The notes: generated by a model from the sequence alone, not told the origin. A DNA stretch of 64,000 nucleotides from Megamonas sp. UBA1796 (GCA_002319795.1 DCFU01000016.1:1-64000); one strand, 5' to 3'. Numbered from the stretch's first letter, positions 49,185-58,836 are shown. Program-made: numbers and translations.

Positions 49185-49250
49185 GTAACCCTTTATCACT
49201 ATGGTCGTAGTTCTGTTACAGACACGCTTCCTATGGGTAGGGGTTTTTTC
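49185..49250 (+). promoter_or_regulatory. Structured leader with terminator-like end (candidate riboswitch or attenuator)
   Basis: Beginning ~25 bases after the predicted start: AACCC (49187-49191) can pair with GGGTT (49241-49245), enclosing small hairpins ACTA/TAGT (49198-49211), TCTG/CAGA (49212-49222) and CCTA/TAGG (49230-49241). GGGGTTTTTT closes it like an intrinsic terminator. GTAAC and GTTAC offer a competing pair. It does not match a riboswitch that I can name. Confidence 0.45.
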
Positions 49251-49424
49251 TTATGTTTAAAACAGTCTCTCCCCTACTTTTACCCTATACAATATGTGCT
49301 TTGCATGCCTGTGAAAAATACGCCCATATAGATATGATTTTATTTTACAAAATATTCAGTAATCAACTGCTCTGCAAGCTTTTAATACTGCAGACTATGT
49401 TAACCAGAAGGAGGAAAATACCGA

Positions 49425-50573
49425 ATGATAGTATTTAAAAATGTAAACAAACTGTATAACAAGGAATTTCACGCGGTCGAAAATATGAATCTTCATATTG
49501 AAAAGGGGGAATTATTTGCTCTGATTGGTCCAAGCGGGTCTGGAAAATCAACCACTATGAAAATGATCAACCGTTTAATCGAACCAACCTCTGGCACAGT
49601 TCTGATCAACCATAAAAATATTGCTGAAGAGAACCCGGTAACACTGCGCCGTAATATCGGGTACGTAATCCAGCATATCGGTCTTTTGCCGCATATGACG
49701 ATTGGTGAAAATATCGCCCTTGTCCCACGCTTAAAAAAATGGGATAAAGAAAAATCCAGCAAGCGCGTTGACGAACTATTAGAAATGGTTGGCCTGCCTA
49801 CTAAAACGTATCGGAATCGCTACCCGGCAGAACTCAGCGGCGGTCAGCAGCAACGAATTGGGGTAATTCGTGCCTTAGCCGGAGATCCGCCGATTATTCT
49901 TATGGATGAACCCTTCAGTGCCCTCGACCCCATCAGCCGTGAACAGCTGCAAGATGATCTTTTGGATCTGCAGACAAAATTTCATAAAACAATTGTTTTT
50001 GTAACACATGATATTGATGAAGCAATCAAGCTTGGCGATCGGATTGGTATTATGCAAGCTGGAAAACTTATTCAAGTGGATACTCCCGAACGAATCTTAC
50101 GTCACCCGATCAACGATTTTGTAAGAACTTTCATCGGTGCTGACCGCATCAATCAAATTGAAAAATATCCGGCTATTGAAGAAGTGATGATACATGCTAT
50201 TACAATATTCCCAACCTTCGGTCTAGCCGAAGGCCTGACCAAAATGAGGAAATACAAAGTAGATTCTTTACTTATTATTGATAAAGATAAAACATTTTTA
50301 GGTGTTGCCAACGCACGGGAGATTCAGAAGCATTTTTCCAATGAAAAAATAGTATTGTCCGATATCATGAAACGTGATGTCCAGACGGTCAAACTATCGC
50401 AAGAATTAGGCGATGCAATCAACTTAATTAGTGAGCATAATGTAGAATTTCTACCGGTACTCGATGAAAGCAACCATCTAAAAGGGCTCATAACACGTGC
50501 CTCTTTAGTGGATGTAATGGCCGAGCAAATGCGAACCAATAATAATGATGCGGACGTGGAGGAGGATAAATAA
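49425..50573 (+). CDS. opuCA: Osmoprotectant (glycine betaine/choline) ABC transporter ATPase with CBS domains
   Basis: 382 residues. ATPase domain: Walker A GPSGSGKSTTMKMINRL, Q-loop GYVIQHIGLLPHMT, signature ELSGGQQQRIGVIRAL, Walker B IILMDEPFSALDPI. A C-terminal tandem CBS region (about 255-372, VDSLLIIDKDKTFLGVANAR and VEFLPVLDESNHLKGLITRASL) follows, as in OpuCA/OpuBA, where CBS domains sense ionic strength or, in some, bind c-di-AMP. AGGAGG precedes the ATG. First gene of a three-gene operon. Confidence 0.94.
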   Translation: MIVFKNVNKLYNKEFHAVENMNLHIEKGELFALIGPSGSGKSTTMKMINRLIEPTSGTVLINHKNIAEENPVTLRRNIGYVIQHIGLLPHMTIGENIALVPRLKKWDKEKSSKRVDELLEMVGLPTKTYRNRYPAELSGGQQQRIGVIRALAGDPPIILMDEPFSALDPISREQLQDDLLDLQTKFHKTIVFVTHDIDEAIKLGDRIGIMQAGKLIQVDTPERILRHPINDFVRTFIGADRINQIEKYPAIEEVMIHAITIFPTFGLAEGLTKMRKYKVDSLLIIDKDKTFLGVANAREIQKHFSNEKIVLSDIMKRDVQTVKLSQELGDAINLISEHNVEFLPVLDESNHLKGLITRASLVDVMAEQMRTNNNDADVEEDK

Positions 50574-50574
50574 T

Positions 50575-51210
50575 ATGTTAGCAAATTTTTTAATAATGTT
50601 ACAAAATCGCTGGCCTGAAATAATGATTGGCACCTGGCAGCATATCCAGCTTACACTCGTTGCTTTACTGATTGCAAATCTGATTGCACTTCCGCTCGGC
50701 ATACTGCTTACCAGAAAGCGCAAAGTTGCCGAAACCATCATAGGAATCACGTCTGTATTTCAAACAATTCCTAGTTTAGCTTTGCTGGGATTTATGGTAC
50801 CGATATTTGGGATTGGTTTTATGCCAGCAATCATTGCTCTAACCGTCTATGGCCTTTTACCGATTTTGCGTAATACTTATACAGGCATTGTAGGTGTGAA
50901 TCAAGCGGTTATTGATGCTGGTACTGGCATGGGAATGACTTCCCGCCAAGTATTGTTTATGATTGAACTTCCTTTAGCGCTTCCTATCATTATGGCGGGG
51001 ATTCGCACTGCAACGGTTATGGTCATTGGCGTGGCTACCTTAGCAGCTTTAGTTGGTGCCGGCGGTTTAGGAGATTTGATTTTTCGAGGAATTGCTATGG
51101 CAAGACAGGATCTTATTTTAGCTGGTGCAATCCCAGTAGCCTTATTATCAATCTTATTTGATTATGGCTTAAAGAAAATTGAACTTTTCGTACAGCCCAA
51201 AAATCAATAA
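50575..51210 (+). CDS. opuCB: Osmoprotectant ABC transporter permease
   Basis: Start at ATG 50575 (MLANFLIMLQNRWPE) after AGGAGG, one base past the opuCA stop. 211 residues, about 5-6 helices. The permease motif is in AGTGMGMTSRQVLFMIELPLALPIIMAGIR (EAA loop, residues ~120-150). VATLAALVGAGGLGDLIFRGIAM is typical. Only this permease is present; OpuC systems often have two (CB and CD), so a homodimer is implied. Confidence 0.92.
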   Translation: MLANFLIMLQNRWPEIMIGTWQHIQLTLVALLIANLIALPLGILLTRKRKVAETIIGITSVFQTIPSLALLGFMVPIFGIGFMPAIIALTVYGLLPILRNTYTGIVGVNQAVIDAGTGMGMTSRQVLFMIELPLALPIIMAGIRTATVMVIGVATLAALVGAGGLGDLIFRGIAMARQDLILAGAIPVALLSILFDYGLKKIELFVQPKNQ

Positions 51211-51232
51211 GGCCAGACGAAAGGACGATTTT

Positions 51233-52132
51233 ATGAGGAAGTTTATCTTATTGCTGATTAGCATATTGATGGCTCTGAGTATTTTAGGCTGTTCTTCACC
51301 CTTTGGTAAAGATACAAATACGGTTATTATTGGTGGTAAAAACTTTACTGAACAAGATATTTTGGTTTACTTAATGAAAGGTGTAATCGAAAAAAATACC
51401 AATCTAAAGGTAGAAACCAAAGCTTACTTAGGTGGAACAAATGTTGTCGCTCAAGCAATTGAAAGGGGTGATTTAGATATCTACGCTGAATACACCGGGA
51501 CAGCTCTTGTAAATATCTTAGGTGAAGAATATACTCCCCCCAGCAGCCCGGAAATTGTCTATGAAAAAGTAAAAGACATCTATGCCGACAAAAAACAGAT
51601 TATCTGGCTGAAACCGTTTGGTTTTAACAATACATATACATTAGCAATGCGAACAAGTCAGGCCGACGAACTTTCGATTCAATCTATGAGTGATTTAGCG
51701 AAACAGTCCAGTAACTTAAAATTAGGTGCAACACACGAATTTCTAGAACGAGTTGACGGCTATAGCAATGTCAAAGCAGTATATGACATGAAATTTGATT
51801 TGCCCGCCGGCATGGATCCCGGTTTAACCTATGCCGCTTGTCGTGACGGCAATGTAGACGTGATTGATGCATTCTCCACGGATGGGCGAATCATTGCCTT
51901 TAATTTAAAAGTATTAGAAGATGATAAACAGGTATTTCCACCATTTTACGCAGCGCCTCTGATACGGGCCGATACATTGAAACTTCATCCTGAAATTGCT
52001 GATGCCCTCAACTTATTAGCGGGAAAAATAAATAGTGAAGAAATGTCAAAGCTCAATGCGAAAGTTGACTTAGACGGTAAAAGTCCGAATGTAGTTGCTA
52101 ATGAATGGTTAGCAGATAACGGTTTTCTTTAA
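51233..52132 (+). CDS. opuCC: Osmoprotectant-binding lipoprotein
   Basis: Start at ATG 51233 with AAAGGA 8 bases upstream; the longer frame overlaps the permease gene. 299 residues. Lipobox LSILGC (Cys about 21) after a short hydrophobic signal. OpuAC/QAT-type binding domain: IIGGKNFTEQDILVYLMKG, YLGGTNVVAQAIERGDLDIYAEYTGT, LGATHEFLERVDGY and VDVIDAFSTDGRI. It binds a quaternary ammonium compound such as betaine, choline or carnitine in the periplasm; the precise ligand is unknown. Confidence 0.93.
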   Translation: MRKFILLLISILMALSILGCSSPFGKDTNTVIIGGKNFTEQDILVYLMKGVIEKNTNLKVETKAYLGGTNVVAQAIERGDLDIYAEYTGTALVNILGEEYTPPSSPEIVYEKVKDIYADKKQIIWLKPFGFNNTYTLAMRTSQADELSIQSMSDLAKQSSNLKLGATHEFLERVDGYSNVKAVYDMKFDLPAGMDPGLTYAACRDGNVDVIDAFSTDGRIIAFNLKVLEDDKQVFPPFYAAPLIRADTLKLHPEIADALNLLAGKINSEEMSKLNAKVDLDGKSPNVVANEWLADNGFL

Positions 52133-52216
52133 TACACTGTATGGGTGCGTTGAAAATCATGAAACTTGGCAAAATATCAAAAGCTCCAAAGGTACGACTG
52201 CTTCTAATCTCTGAGG

Positions 52217-52260
52217 TGCCGAATAATGCTTTATAAAAATATAAAGCCATTATTCGGCAT
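52217..52260. terminator. Bidirectional terminator between opuCC and an MFS gene
   Basis: TGCCGAATAATG-C-TTTAT pairs with ATAAAG-CC-ATTATTCGGCA, one bulge. It sits exactly between converging genes. Confidence 0.75.
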
Positions 52261-53433
52261 TTACTCTTTCTTGTTCTGTAGCCTCCAAACAAAATATAAC
52301 CCTGCTGCTAAAATCATTACCCCTGCGGAAAAAACACCATACATAACCGAATAACCAAATTTCCCGATCACTATACCCAGCAATACCGCCGCGAGTCCTA
52401 CACTGATATCCAAAGACCAAAAATACGTTGCCGTGGCCACACCAGCCCGTTCCAGGGGAGCACTTTGGATTGCAAGCGTCTGAAAAGCAGGACTCAGTGC
52501 ACCAAAACCAATACCCAGTATAGCCGCTGAGATTAAAAGACCCGTCATCGTCTGAACTTTACTGAATATAATCAAACCTGTAATAAAAGACAAAAAGCCC
52601 GGATACACAATAAAATCTGCTCCCTTTCTGTCAAAGATACGACCCACAAACGGACGTGTCAAAACAATGACAATCGCAAACAGCATAAAAAATAAACTTG
52701 TTGCCGTACTCATACCAAGGGAACTCGCATAAAGCGGAATAAATGTTAAAATACCACCATAAGCAAAATATACCAAACCACCGAAAAAAGCCATTGGTAC
52801 CGAATGCTTCTCAATAAAATCTTGTAAATGCCAGCCACTTTGTTTTTTTAGGGAAGGCATCGTGATTTCGTCCGGCAATTTCTTATAATTACTAATCCCT
52901 ATGGTCAGCACTGCCAGTACAGCTAAAAACCCGAAAAGCGCCTTTGCGCCCCATTGCTGGACAAGAAGAAGACCAATAATCGGTCCTACCACCATCGCCA
53001 GATTCGTTGATACAGCAAAATATCCAATACCTTCTCCTTTGCGGCTTGCTGGCAAAATCAAGGCTGCCATCGCAGATGCCACGGTTGTGCCAAGTGCGAA
53101 CAATATACCATGCAATAACCGCAAAACAAGTATGGACGCAAGCGAAGAAGCAAAGCTGAATGCTGTCATAACAAGAAAAAATCCAATTGTCGTACCAAGC
53201 ATCAACTTTCGTTTATTAATACTATCGATCCAATGTCCTGCCAAGGGACGACAGCAAACCGTGCCAATTTGAAAAAAAGTCATAGCAAGGCCTGCTTCTA
53301 CCTCGCCTCCACCCAGTGTTCCCATAATAAAAACAGGCAAGGCAGCAACCATAATATATTGTGACATAAACTGAAAAAAATTGCTGCCTCCCATGGAAAT
53401 AAATTCTGTTGTCCATAATTTTTCCTGTATCAT
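52261..53433 (-). CDS. MFS transporter (arabinose-efflux-like/DHA1 type)
   Basis: Start at ATG 53433 (MIQEKLWTTEFISMGGSNFF); GAGGAAG lies 13 bases upstream, and the longer frame to 53544 has no site. 390 residues, 12 helices. The loop motif GHWIDSINKRKLMLGTTIGF after helix 2 and GRIFDRKGADFIVYPGFL after helix 8 are the two MFS motif-A copies. The SFASSLASILVLRLLHGILFALGTT helix is family-like. Probably an efflux pump; substrate not predictable. A TGTAG-AA-CTACA dyad overlaps its -35 (53482-53495). Confidence 0.87.
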   Translation of the reverse strand: MIQEKLWTTEFISMGGSNFFQFMSQYIMVAALPVFIMGTLGGGEVEAGLAMTFFQIGTVCCRPLAGHWIDSINKRKLMLGTTIGFFLVMTAFSFASSLASILVLRLLHGILFALGTTVASAMAALILPASRKGEGIGYFAVSTNLAMVVGPIIGLLLVQQWGAKALFGFLAVLAVLTIGISNYKKLPDEITMPSLKKQSGWHLQDFIEKHSVPMAFFGGLVYFAYGGILTFIPLYASSLGMSTATSLFFMLFAIVIVLTRPFVGRIFDRKGADFIVYPGFLSFITGLIIFSKVQTMTGLLISAAILGIGFGALSPAFQTLAIQSAPLERAGVATATYFWSLDISVGLAAVLLGIVIGKFGYSVMYGVFSAGVMILAAGLYFVWRLQNKKE

Positions 53434-53481
53434 AAAAATGAGTTTCTTCCTCTCTGTATAATGATCCATATAATTTTTAAA

Positions 53482-53495
53482 CTGTAGTTCTACAA
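53482..53495. promoter_or_regulatory. Dyad CTGTAG-TT-CTACAA over the -35 of the MFS gene
   Basis: TTGTAG-17-TATATG is a plausible minus-strand promoter for the MFS gene; its -35 lies inside the dyad TGTAG-N2-CTACA, a possible repressor site. Weak evidence. Confidence 0.3.
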
Positions 53496-53516
53496 TAAAT
53501 ATATTGTGCTTTACAG

Positions 53517-53550
53517 GAAAAATAAGAGTGCAGATTTTCTCCACACTCTC
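53517..53550 (-). terminator. Terminator after queA
   Basis: Minus strand AGAGTG...CACTCT followed by TATTTTTC, about 120 bases past the queA stop. It separates the ruv-queA operon from the downstream MFS gene. Confidence 0.65.
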
Positions 53551-53667
53551 ATTTCATTATTTATTGATGAAACTGGCTTTATATATTCTCCAATCTCTAC
53601 ACCGTCAGTACGAAATATTACACATGCCAAAACCTGCAGGTAAATGCAGATCAGGCTGCCTGCAAAC

Positions 53668-54708
53668 TCAACACTTTGCCGACTGCCTTAAGATCAGCAT
53701 GGCATCCCCAAATGAAAAAAAGCGATATTTTTCATCTACCGCAGTTTTGTAAGCATGGAGTACAAACTCACGTCCCGCAAAAGCACTGATAAGCATAATC
53801 AACGTCGATTTTGGCAAATGGAAATTCGTGATGATAGCATCGACAATCTTAAATTCATATCCAGGATAAATAAAAATATCAGTCCAGCCGCTTTTCCCGG
53901 AAATCTCGTTTTTAGCCGACGCTGCAGCTTCAAGTGTACGGATAGACGTAGTCCCTACAGCAACAACACGGTGTCCGGCAGCTTTCGTATCACGGATAAG
54001 CTTGGCTGTCTCATCGGAGATGCAGTAATATTCCTTATGCATCACATGCTCCTCGATATTATCAACATTGACCGGGCGGAAAGTGCCCAGCCCTACATGC
54101 AAGGTTACAAAACCGAGATTCACGCCCATACTTTCAAGCTCCTGCATCTGTTCCTTAGTGAAATGAAGTCCGGCTGTCGGTGCGGCAGCGGAACCTTCCT
54201 CCTTGGAATATACCGTTTGATAACGCTCCTTATCCGCCAGCTTTTCATGGATATACGGCGGCAACGGCGTTTCTCCCAACCGATCGAGAATCTCTTCAAA
54301 GATTCCCTCATAGTGAAATTTGACCACGCGTCCGCCAAAATCAGTATGTCCTATAATCTCACATGCCAATTCCTCGCTGAAACGAATAATCTGTCCTTCC
54401 TGCGCCTTACGGCCAGGCTTCACAAGGGTTTCCCAGGTGTCACCATCCATACGGCGCAATAAAAAAACCTCTACCCTGCCGCCGGTTTTATCGCGATACC
54501 CGATAAGCCGTGCAGGCATGACACGTGTATCGTTGAAAATAAGCGTATCACCCGGCGCAAGAAAATTTTTCAAATCATAAAAATGATGGTGCTCTATAGT
54601 CTCCGCTGGCGGGTCCAGCACCATCAAGCGTGAGGCATTTCTCGGTTCTATCGGAGTCTGGGCAATAAGTTCCTCCGGTAAATTATAATCAAATTCTGAC
54701 AAAAGCAT
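53668..54708 (-). CDS. queA: S-adenosylmethionine:tRNA ribosyltransferase-isomerase QueA
   Basis: 346 residues, full length. [26 protein letters not shown] opens the family N-terminus. [45 protein letters not shown] and the MHKEYYCIS and [13 protein letters not shown] segments follow. It transfers the ribosyl part of AdoMet to preQ1 in tRNA to make epoxyqueuosine, the substrate of QueH encoded two genes upstream. In many Firmicutes tgt follows directly; here a terminator and an ~11-kb accessory region intervene. Confidence 0.97.
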   Translation of the reverse strand: MLLSEFDYNLPEELIAQTPIEPRNASRLMVLDPPAETIEHHHFYDLKNFLAPGDTLIFNDTRVMPARLIGYRDKTGGRVEVFLLRRMDGDTWETLVKPGRKAQEGQIIRFSEELACEIIGHTDFGGRVVKFHYEGIFEEILDRLGETPLPPYIHEKLADKERYQTVYSKEEGSAAAPTAGLHFTKEQMQELESMGVNLGFVTLHVGLGTFRPVNVDNIEEHVMHKEYYCISDETAKLIRDTKAAGHRVVAVGTTSIRTLEAAASAKNEISGKSGWTDIFIYPGYEFKIVDAIITNFHLPKSTLIMLISAFAGREFVLHAYKTAVDEKYRFFSFGDAMLILRQSAKC

Positions 54709-54721
54709 ACCATATCTCTCC

Positions 54722-56050
54722 TCAATAAAGCTTCCTCAATTCAACATTCGTATAATAATGCGTAAGAATATCCTTATAGCCGGATTTTGCCGCCATAGCC
54801 CTGGCGCCCCACTGTGAAAGGCCCAGCCCATGACCCCAGCCATAGCCGTCAATAAGTATATACTCACCGATTTTTCCACTCAAAATGTGTATTTTCCGCG
54901 TCAAATAATGGTTTTCCCTGACATCCGGCAGATTCGCAGCAATGTCTTTCTTATCGAACCCCATGTCTACATCTACTTTTTTGATATCCGGATATTCACA
55001 ATCCATATCGAACAAGGTGCTCTTTAAACCAAAAATATTGCGCATCTCGTTTCCCGTAACAGAGATGACACCTTTCGTACCGGAAAATGTAACGACACGT
55101 ACGCGTCCGGACATAGAACGGTCCTCTGTCCTGGCAGCGCTTTGTGTTAACGGTGTAAGCGTAAACCTCTGCAGCATGCCAATATCATGGCCTGCTACCG
55201 CCAGCTTCTGACCGGCCTGTAAAGCCGTAAGCCTTATCTGCCAATGATGTGAAGGTGCTGCTGTATCATCATCTTTTACCGAACGGAGATAGGGAAGGGC
55301 GTTCCCCCAGACATCCTCGCTGTTTGCCGTCATGCCGCCAGAGCTTGTATGAAATGCGGCATAAATCGGCTTCCCATCGTAGAACAGCACCTGTCCTCTC
55401 GTCGCATCAACCGCAGCCGTAGAAAGAGCTGATTCAGCCGCCACACCGCCATAATTCTGGCAATGCGATGAATCACATACATCAAAACCATCCGCTGCAT
55501 GTTTGTTACGGCTGTAAAGCGCAAAAGTGCGTGCCGCAACTGCCTGCGCTTTAAGAGCCTCAGCCGGCCATGACGCAGACATCTCTGTCGGCAACACACC
55601 ATAGAGATATTCTTCCAGCGGTACTTCATTTATCACCGTAATGCCGGAAGCAGCCATCTTTAAAAGGACCGTGCCGCGATATTCTTTTCCATTGACCTTT
55701 AGAAAGTCCGCCTTATCCCCCTTTGGCAAAATAACACGCAGTGACATAGCCGAAATAGCTTTCGAATTTATCCGAAAACCATTCTGACTTCTGCTAACGG
55801 TCATTGTCTCCCCGGGCTTAAATTTTACAAGACCCCGCCCTGTAGCCGCATCACGCAAAACATATTCCGCAGCCGCAGACAAATTGACTGTGGTCTGCCC
55901 TTTCAGCAAGCCCACATGGATGCTATCTTCGCTATTTACTGTCGGCACTGATTTTGCAGGTGCAGCTGCCTGCCCCGCAACAGCCATGGCAGTGCCCTGC
56001 GGCAGTAAAACCAATACACCTATCAGAATTGCCACAATACGTATCCGCAT
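54722..56050 (-). CDS. SpoIID/LytB domain protein, exported
   Basis: Start at ATG 56050 ([17 protein letters not shown]), AAGGAG 7 bases upstream. 442 residues. A signal peptide is followed by a beta-rich region, then the SpoIID/LytB domain (about 145-330) with [20 protein letters not shown] (containing the catalytic Glu of SpoIID lytic transglycosylases), [25 protein letters not shown], and [17 protein letters not shown]. The end has [19 protein letters not shown], the zinc-proximal family signature. Cleaves glycan strands. There is no sporulation gene around it, which suits a vegetative peptidoglycan role in a non-sporulating or diderm Firmicute; that role is inferred. Confidence 0.92.
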   Translation of the reverse strand: MRIRIVAILIGVLVLLPQGTAMAVAGQAAAPAKSVPTVNSEDSIHVGLLKGQTTVNLSAAAEYVLRDAATGRGLVKFKPGETMTVSRSQNGFRINSKAISAMSLRVILPKGDKADFLKVNGKEYRGTVLLKMAASGITVINEVPLEEYLYGVLPTEMSASWPAEALKAQAVAARTFALYSRNKHAADGFDVCDSSHCQNYGGVAAESALSTAAVDATRGQVLFYDGKPIYAAFHTSSGGMTANSEDVWGNALPYLRSVKDDDTAAPSHHWQIRLTALQAGQKLAVAGHDIGMLQRFTLTPLTQSAARTEDRSMSGRVRVVTFSGTKGVISVTGNEMRNIFGLKSTLFDMDCEYPDIKKVDVDMGFDKKDIAANLPDVRENHYLTRKIHILSGKIGEYILIDGYGWGHGLGLSQWGARAMAAKSGYKDILTHYYTNVELRKLY

Positions 56051-56060
56051 AGCCAACTCC

Positions 56061-56678
56061 TTATCTTCCGCCAAGATCATTTACTGTCTGCTGTACTGCC
56101 AGCCGCTTTTCTTTGGCCGCGACTTTTCTTTGTTTACGCAATGTCTTACTATAGCGTTCTTCCTCACTGAAAATACATCCGCAATACGGCTGGCGATAAA
56201 GCCCCAGTTCATGGCTGATATCAATACCCTCCTGCCAGCCCGGACGAAAATCCTCATAGAAGAAATCCACCTTATATTTATCAGCAAATATTTCTGCGGT
56301 TTCCCTCATTAACGTATGCTGCTGGTAAATACTATAAAATAATGTTGTCGTAAAGGCATCAAAACCATTTTCCGCAGCAAATCTCGCTGTTTGCTCCAGT
56401 CGCCAGGTGTAACACATGCGGCAGCGCCCATTATCCTGAGCCTCTGCCGGCAAAGCTTTGCTTAGAAAATCGCGCAGCATATAGTTCTCATCTGTCAAAA
56501 GTTCCAACCCTGTCGCCGAGGCAAATTCTTTGGCTGTTTCCAGTCTTTGCTGCCATTCCTTATAGGGATGAATATTAGGATTAAAAAAATAACCGACAGG
56601 CTCGATTCCTTCTTCACGCAATTTTTTCACTGGATAACAGGCACAAGGCCCACAACACATATGCAATAGCAGTTTCAT
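56061..56678 (-). CDS. queH: Epoxyqueuosine reductase QueH
   Basis: Start taken at ATG 56678 (MKLLLHMCCGPCACYPV), 7 bases after GGAGG; the ATG at 56684 is too near. 205 residues. Two Cys pairs bind an Fe-S cluster and metal: HMCCGPCACY at the N-terminus, GRCRMCYTWRLEQTA in the middle, and YCGCIFSEEERY near the end; FFNPNIHPYKEW and TTTLFYSIYQQ are family segments. It reduces epoxyqueuosine to queuosine and replaces the cobalamin-dependent QueG in many anaerobes. It lies between ruvB and the SpoIID gene in one operon. Confidence 0.92.
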   Translation of the reverse strand: MKLLLHMCCGPCACYPVKKLREEGIEPVGYFFNPNIHPYKEWQQRLETAKEFASATGLELLTDENYMLRDFLSKALPAEAQDNGRCRMCYTWRLEQTARFAAENGFDAFTTTLFYSIYQQHTLMRETAEIFADKYKVDFFYEDFRPGWQEGIDISHELGLYRQPYCGCIFSEEERYSKTLRKQRKVAAKEKRLAVQQTVNDLGGR

Positions 56679-56691
56679 TTTCATTCCTCCG

Positions 56692-57714
56692 TTAAAACAT
56701 CCGGCCTTCATTCTCAGGATATGGCACCTTCATATGTTCATAACCGGCCCGTGTAACAATACGGCCTCTGGGTGTACGGTTAATAAAGCCAAGCTGGAGC
56801 AAATAAGGTTCATAAATATCCTCTATTGTATCCGTTTCTTCACTGATTGAAGCCGCCAGCGTATCCAGTCCCACGGGGCCGCCTGCAAATTTTTGTATCA
56901 TCGTATCTAACATGCGCCTGTCCGTGTGATCAAGCCCGGCCTTGTCAACTTCTAATAATGCAAGTGCCTTGTCGGCAATCTCCTCTGTGATGATACCACT
57001 GCCCCCTACCTGGGCAAAGTCGCGCACGCGCTTTAATAGGCGGTTTGCCACACGCGGCGTCCCTCTGGAACGCCGGGCGATTTCTTCGGCACCACGCTCT
57101 TCAATGGAAATCTTCAGTATTTCTGCTGCGCGCTTGATAATATAAACAAGAGCCTGCGGTTCATAGTATTCAAGACGTGATATAACCCCGAAACGGTCGC
57201 GAAGCGGCGCAGCGAGCGCACCAGCGCGCGTGGTGGCCCCAATAAGTGTAAATGGCGCAATATCAAGCCGTATGGAACGTGCACTCGGTCCCTTGCCAAT
57301 AATAATATCCAAGGCAAAATCTTCCATAGCAGAATAAAGCACTTCTTCAACACTATGTGAAAGACGATGTATCTCATCAATAAAGAGCACATCACGCTCA
57401 CCGAGATTTGTCAGTAAAGCCGCCAAATCGCCCGAACGTTCGATTGCGGGGCCTGAGGTAACACGAAAATTTACGCCAAGCTCATTGGCGATGATTCCCG
57501 CAAGCGTTGTCTTGCCGAGTCCTGGAGGACCATAGAGCAGTACATGATCCAGTGCCTCGCCGCGGGAAATAGCCGCTTTGACAAATACCGCGAGGTTTTC
57601 CTTCACTTTATCCTGACCAATATATTCGCTGAGCTTTCGTGGACGCAAACTGTACTGCCATTCATCCGCCTGCTGCTCATTCATTGCTATTATGCGTCCT
57701 TCCTTGTCATCCAC
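56692..57714 (-). CDS. ruvB: Holliday junction branch migration helicase RuvB
   Basis: 340 residues. [18 protein letters not shown], Walker [15 protein letters not shown], Walker [11 protein letters not shown], sensor/Arg finger region [17 protein letters not shown] and the C-terminal winged helix ([19 protein letters not shown]) are complete. It starts 3 bases after ruvA; GGGAGG is 12 bases upstream, and a second site (AAGGAAGGA) precedes an internal ATG at 57684. It works with RuvA and RuvC at recombination junctions. Confidence 0.97.
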   Translation of the reverse strand: MDDKEGRIIAMNEQQADEWQYSLRPRKLSEYIGQDKVKENLAVFVKAAISRGEALDHVLLYGPPGLGKTTLAGIIANELGVNFRVTSGPAIERSGDLAALLTNLGERDVLFIDEIHRLSHSVEEVLYSAMEDFALDIIIGKGPSARSIRLDIAPFTLIGATTRAGALAAPLRDRFGVISRLEYYEPQALVYIIKRAAEILKISIEERGAEEIARRSRGTPRVANRLLKRVRDFAQVGGSGIITEEIADKALALLEVDKAGLDHTDRRMLDTMIQKFAGGPVGLDTLAASISEETDTIEDIYEPYLLQLGFINRTPRGRIVTRAGYEHMKVPYPENEGRMF

Positions 57715-57717
57715 AGC

Positions 57718-58314
57718 TTATTTCCTCCCCGCAAATTCCTTCAGAGCAAATTTGATAATTTCTTCCACGGATTCGCATGGAGCCGCTTTCCTTAAAACCG
57801 GACTGACTTCGGCCTGTGTGTAACCTAACGAAAACAGCGCTGCCGAAGCCTCTGAAAGCATATCACTCCCAGCCTCATCCTCTGCTGCAAAGTCAATCTC
57901 ATCCGCCTCTGACGCAAAATTCACCTTATCCTTCAACTCCAATATCATACGTTCTGCCGATTTCTTCCCTATACCGGGCAGCTTCGTAAGCACGGCAGTC
58001 TGTTTCTGCTGAATTGCCTGGCACAACCTGTCAATAGTAATCGCAGAAAGAATTCCCAATGCGCCTTTCGGGCCGATTCCAGCTACAGAAATCAGAAGTT
58101 GGAATAAATTATATTCTTCCTGGCTGTAAAACCCATAAAGAAGCAACGCATCTTCACGCACATTCAAATGCGTAAATAAGGTTACCTCTTCACCAATATG
58201 CAAACGACTGCGGGTGGACGCAGCAACAAATACCCGATAGCCAACACCCTGTACATCCAGAAGACAATAATCCACCAGAAGATGGGTAACCCTGCCATGC
58301 AAATAGCCAATCAT
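57718..58314 (-). CDS. ruvA: Holliday junction DNA helicase subunit RuvA
   Basis: Start at ATG 58314 (MIGYLHGRVTHLLVDY), AAGGGGG 8 bases upstream. 198 residues. Domain I OB fold (LLDVQGVGYRVFVAAST), HhH domain II (VAGIGPKGALGILSAI and LTKLPGIGKKSAERMILELKDK), acidic linker, and domain III (AALFSLGYTQAEVSPVLRKA). It targets RuvB to four-way junctions. The order ruvC-ruvA-ruvB is conserved. Confidence 0.96.
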   Translation of the reverse strand: MIGYLHGRVTHLLVDYCLLDVQGVGYRVFVAASTRSRLHIGEEVTLFTHLNVREDALLLYGFYSQEEYNLFQLLISVAGIGPKGALGILSAITIDRLCQAIQQKQTAVLTKLPGIGKKSAERMILELKDKVNFASEADEIDFAAEDEAGSDMLSEASAALFSLGYTQAEVSPVLRKAAPCESVEEIIKFALKEFAGRK

Positions 58315-58327
58315 ACCAAACGCCCCC

Positions 58328-58822
58328 TTACAGTCTGTTACGCCAGACATAGCTGCTTAAACAATGTGTCGTACAAATCGCAATGGCCAGTGCATCTGCC
58401 ACATCATCCGGATGTGGTGCTTTGGAAAGGTTCAACAGCTTCGTAACCATATAAATCACCTGTTCTTTCGTAGCCTTCCCATAACCTGTAACTGCCTGCT
58501 TGACCTGCAGTGGTGTCTGCTCAACAAGCTCCAATTGATTCTTTGCCGCTGTAAGCAATACAATACCACGTGCCTGTCCAACCGGTATAGCCGTTGTTAC
58601 ATTGCGATTGAAAAAAAGTTGCTCAACCCCCATAACGTCCGGATGGTATTGTTTAATTAATGCATCAAGCTCGTCATAGAGCTTCATAAGACGATCCTGC
58701 ATCTTTGCTTTTGAACTCGTTATGATGGCCCCATATTCCCGCGGTATCAGACGGCTGCCCTGCAGCTCAACAAAGCCATAGCCACAGATAGCCGTTCCTG
58801 GATCTATTCCCAATGCTAACAT
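58328..58822 (-). CDS. ruvC: Crossover junction endodeoxyribonuclease RuvC
   Basis: Start at ATG 58822 (MLALGIDPGTAICGYGFVE), GGAG 7 bases upstream. 164 residues. Catalytic acids: Asp 7 in GIDPGT, Glu in VMGVEQLFFNRNVTTA, and two Asp in PHPDDVADALAIA. The YGKATKEQVIYMV segment is typical. It resolves Holliday junctions. First gene of the ruv-queH-spoIID-queA operon, 62 bases after yebC with a hairpin between. Confidence 0.96.
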   Translation of the reverse strand: MLALGIDPGTAICGYGFVELQGSRLIPREYGAIITSSKAKMQDRLMKLYDELDALIKQYHPDVMGVEQLFFNRNVTTAIPVGQARGIVLLTAAKNQLELVEQTPLQVKQAVTGYGKATKEQVIYMVTKLLNLSKAPHPDDVADALAIAICTTHCLSSYVWRNRL

Positions 58823-58836
58823 TTCATTCTCCAAAC

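Larger units (their letters stand above)
48934..49424. other. Non-coding region before the osmolyte transporter operon
   Basis: 491 bases. 48970-49075 contains imperfect repeats (AGTTACGTGTA/TACGTGTAACT, and CGATTTTTGTGGACT/CCGCTTTTGTGCAGT) of unknown meaning. 49126-49154 is a promoter, 49185-49250 a structured element ending in T6, and 49253-49438 a weak 61-codon frame that I do not call. No tRNA. Confidence 0.5.

Noticed and set aside
49253..49438. 61-codon frame in the osmolyte operon leader
   Set aside because: Starts right after the T tract, overlaps opuCA by 14 bases and has no protein-like pattern; a leader peptide cannot be excluded but is unsupported.
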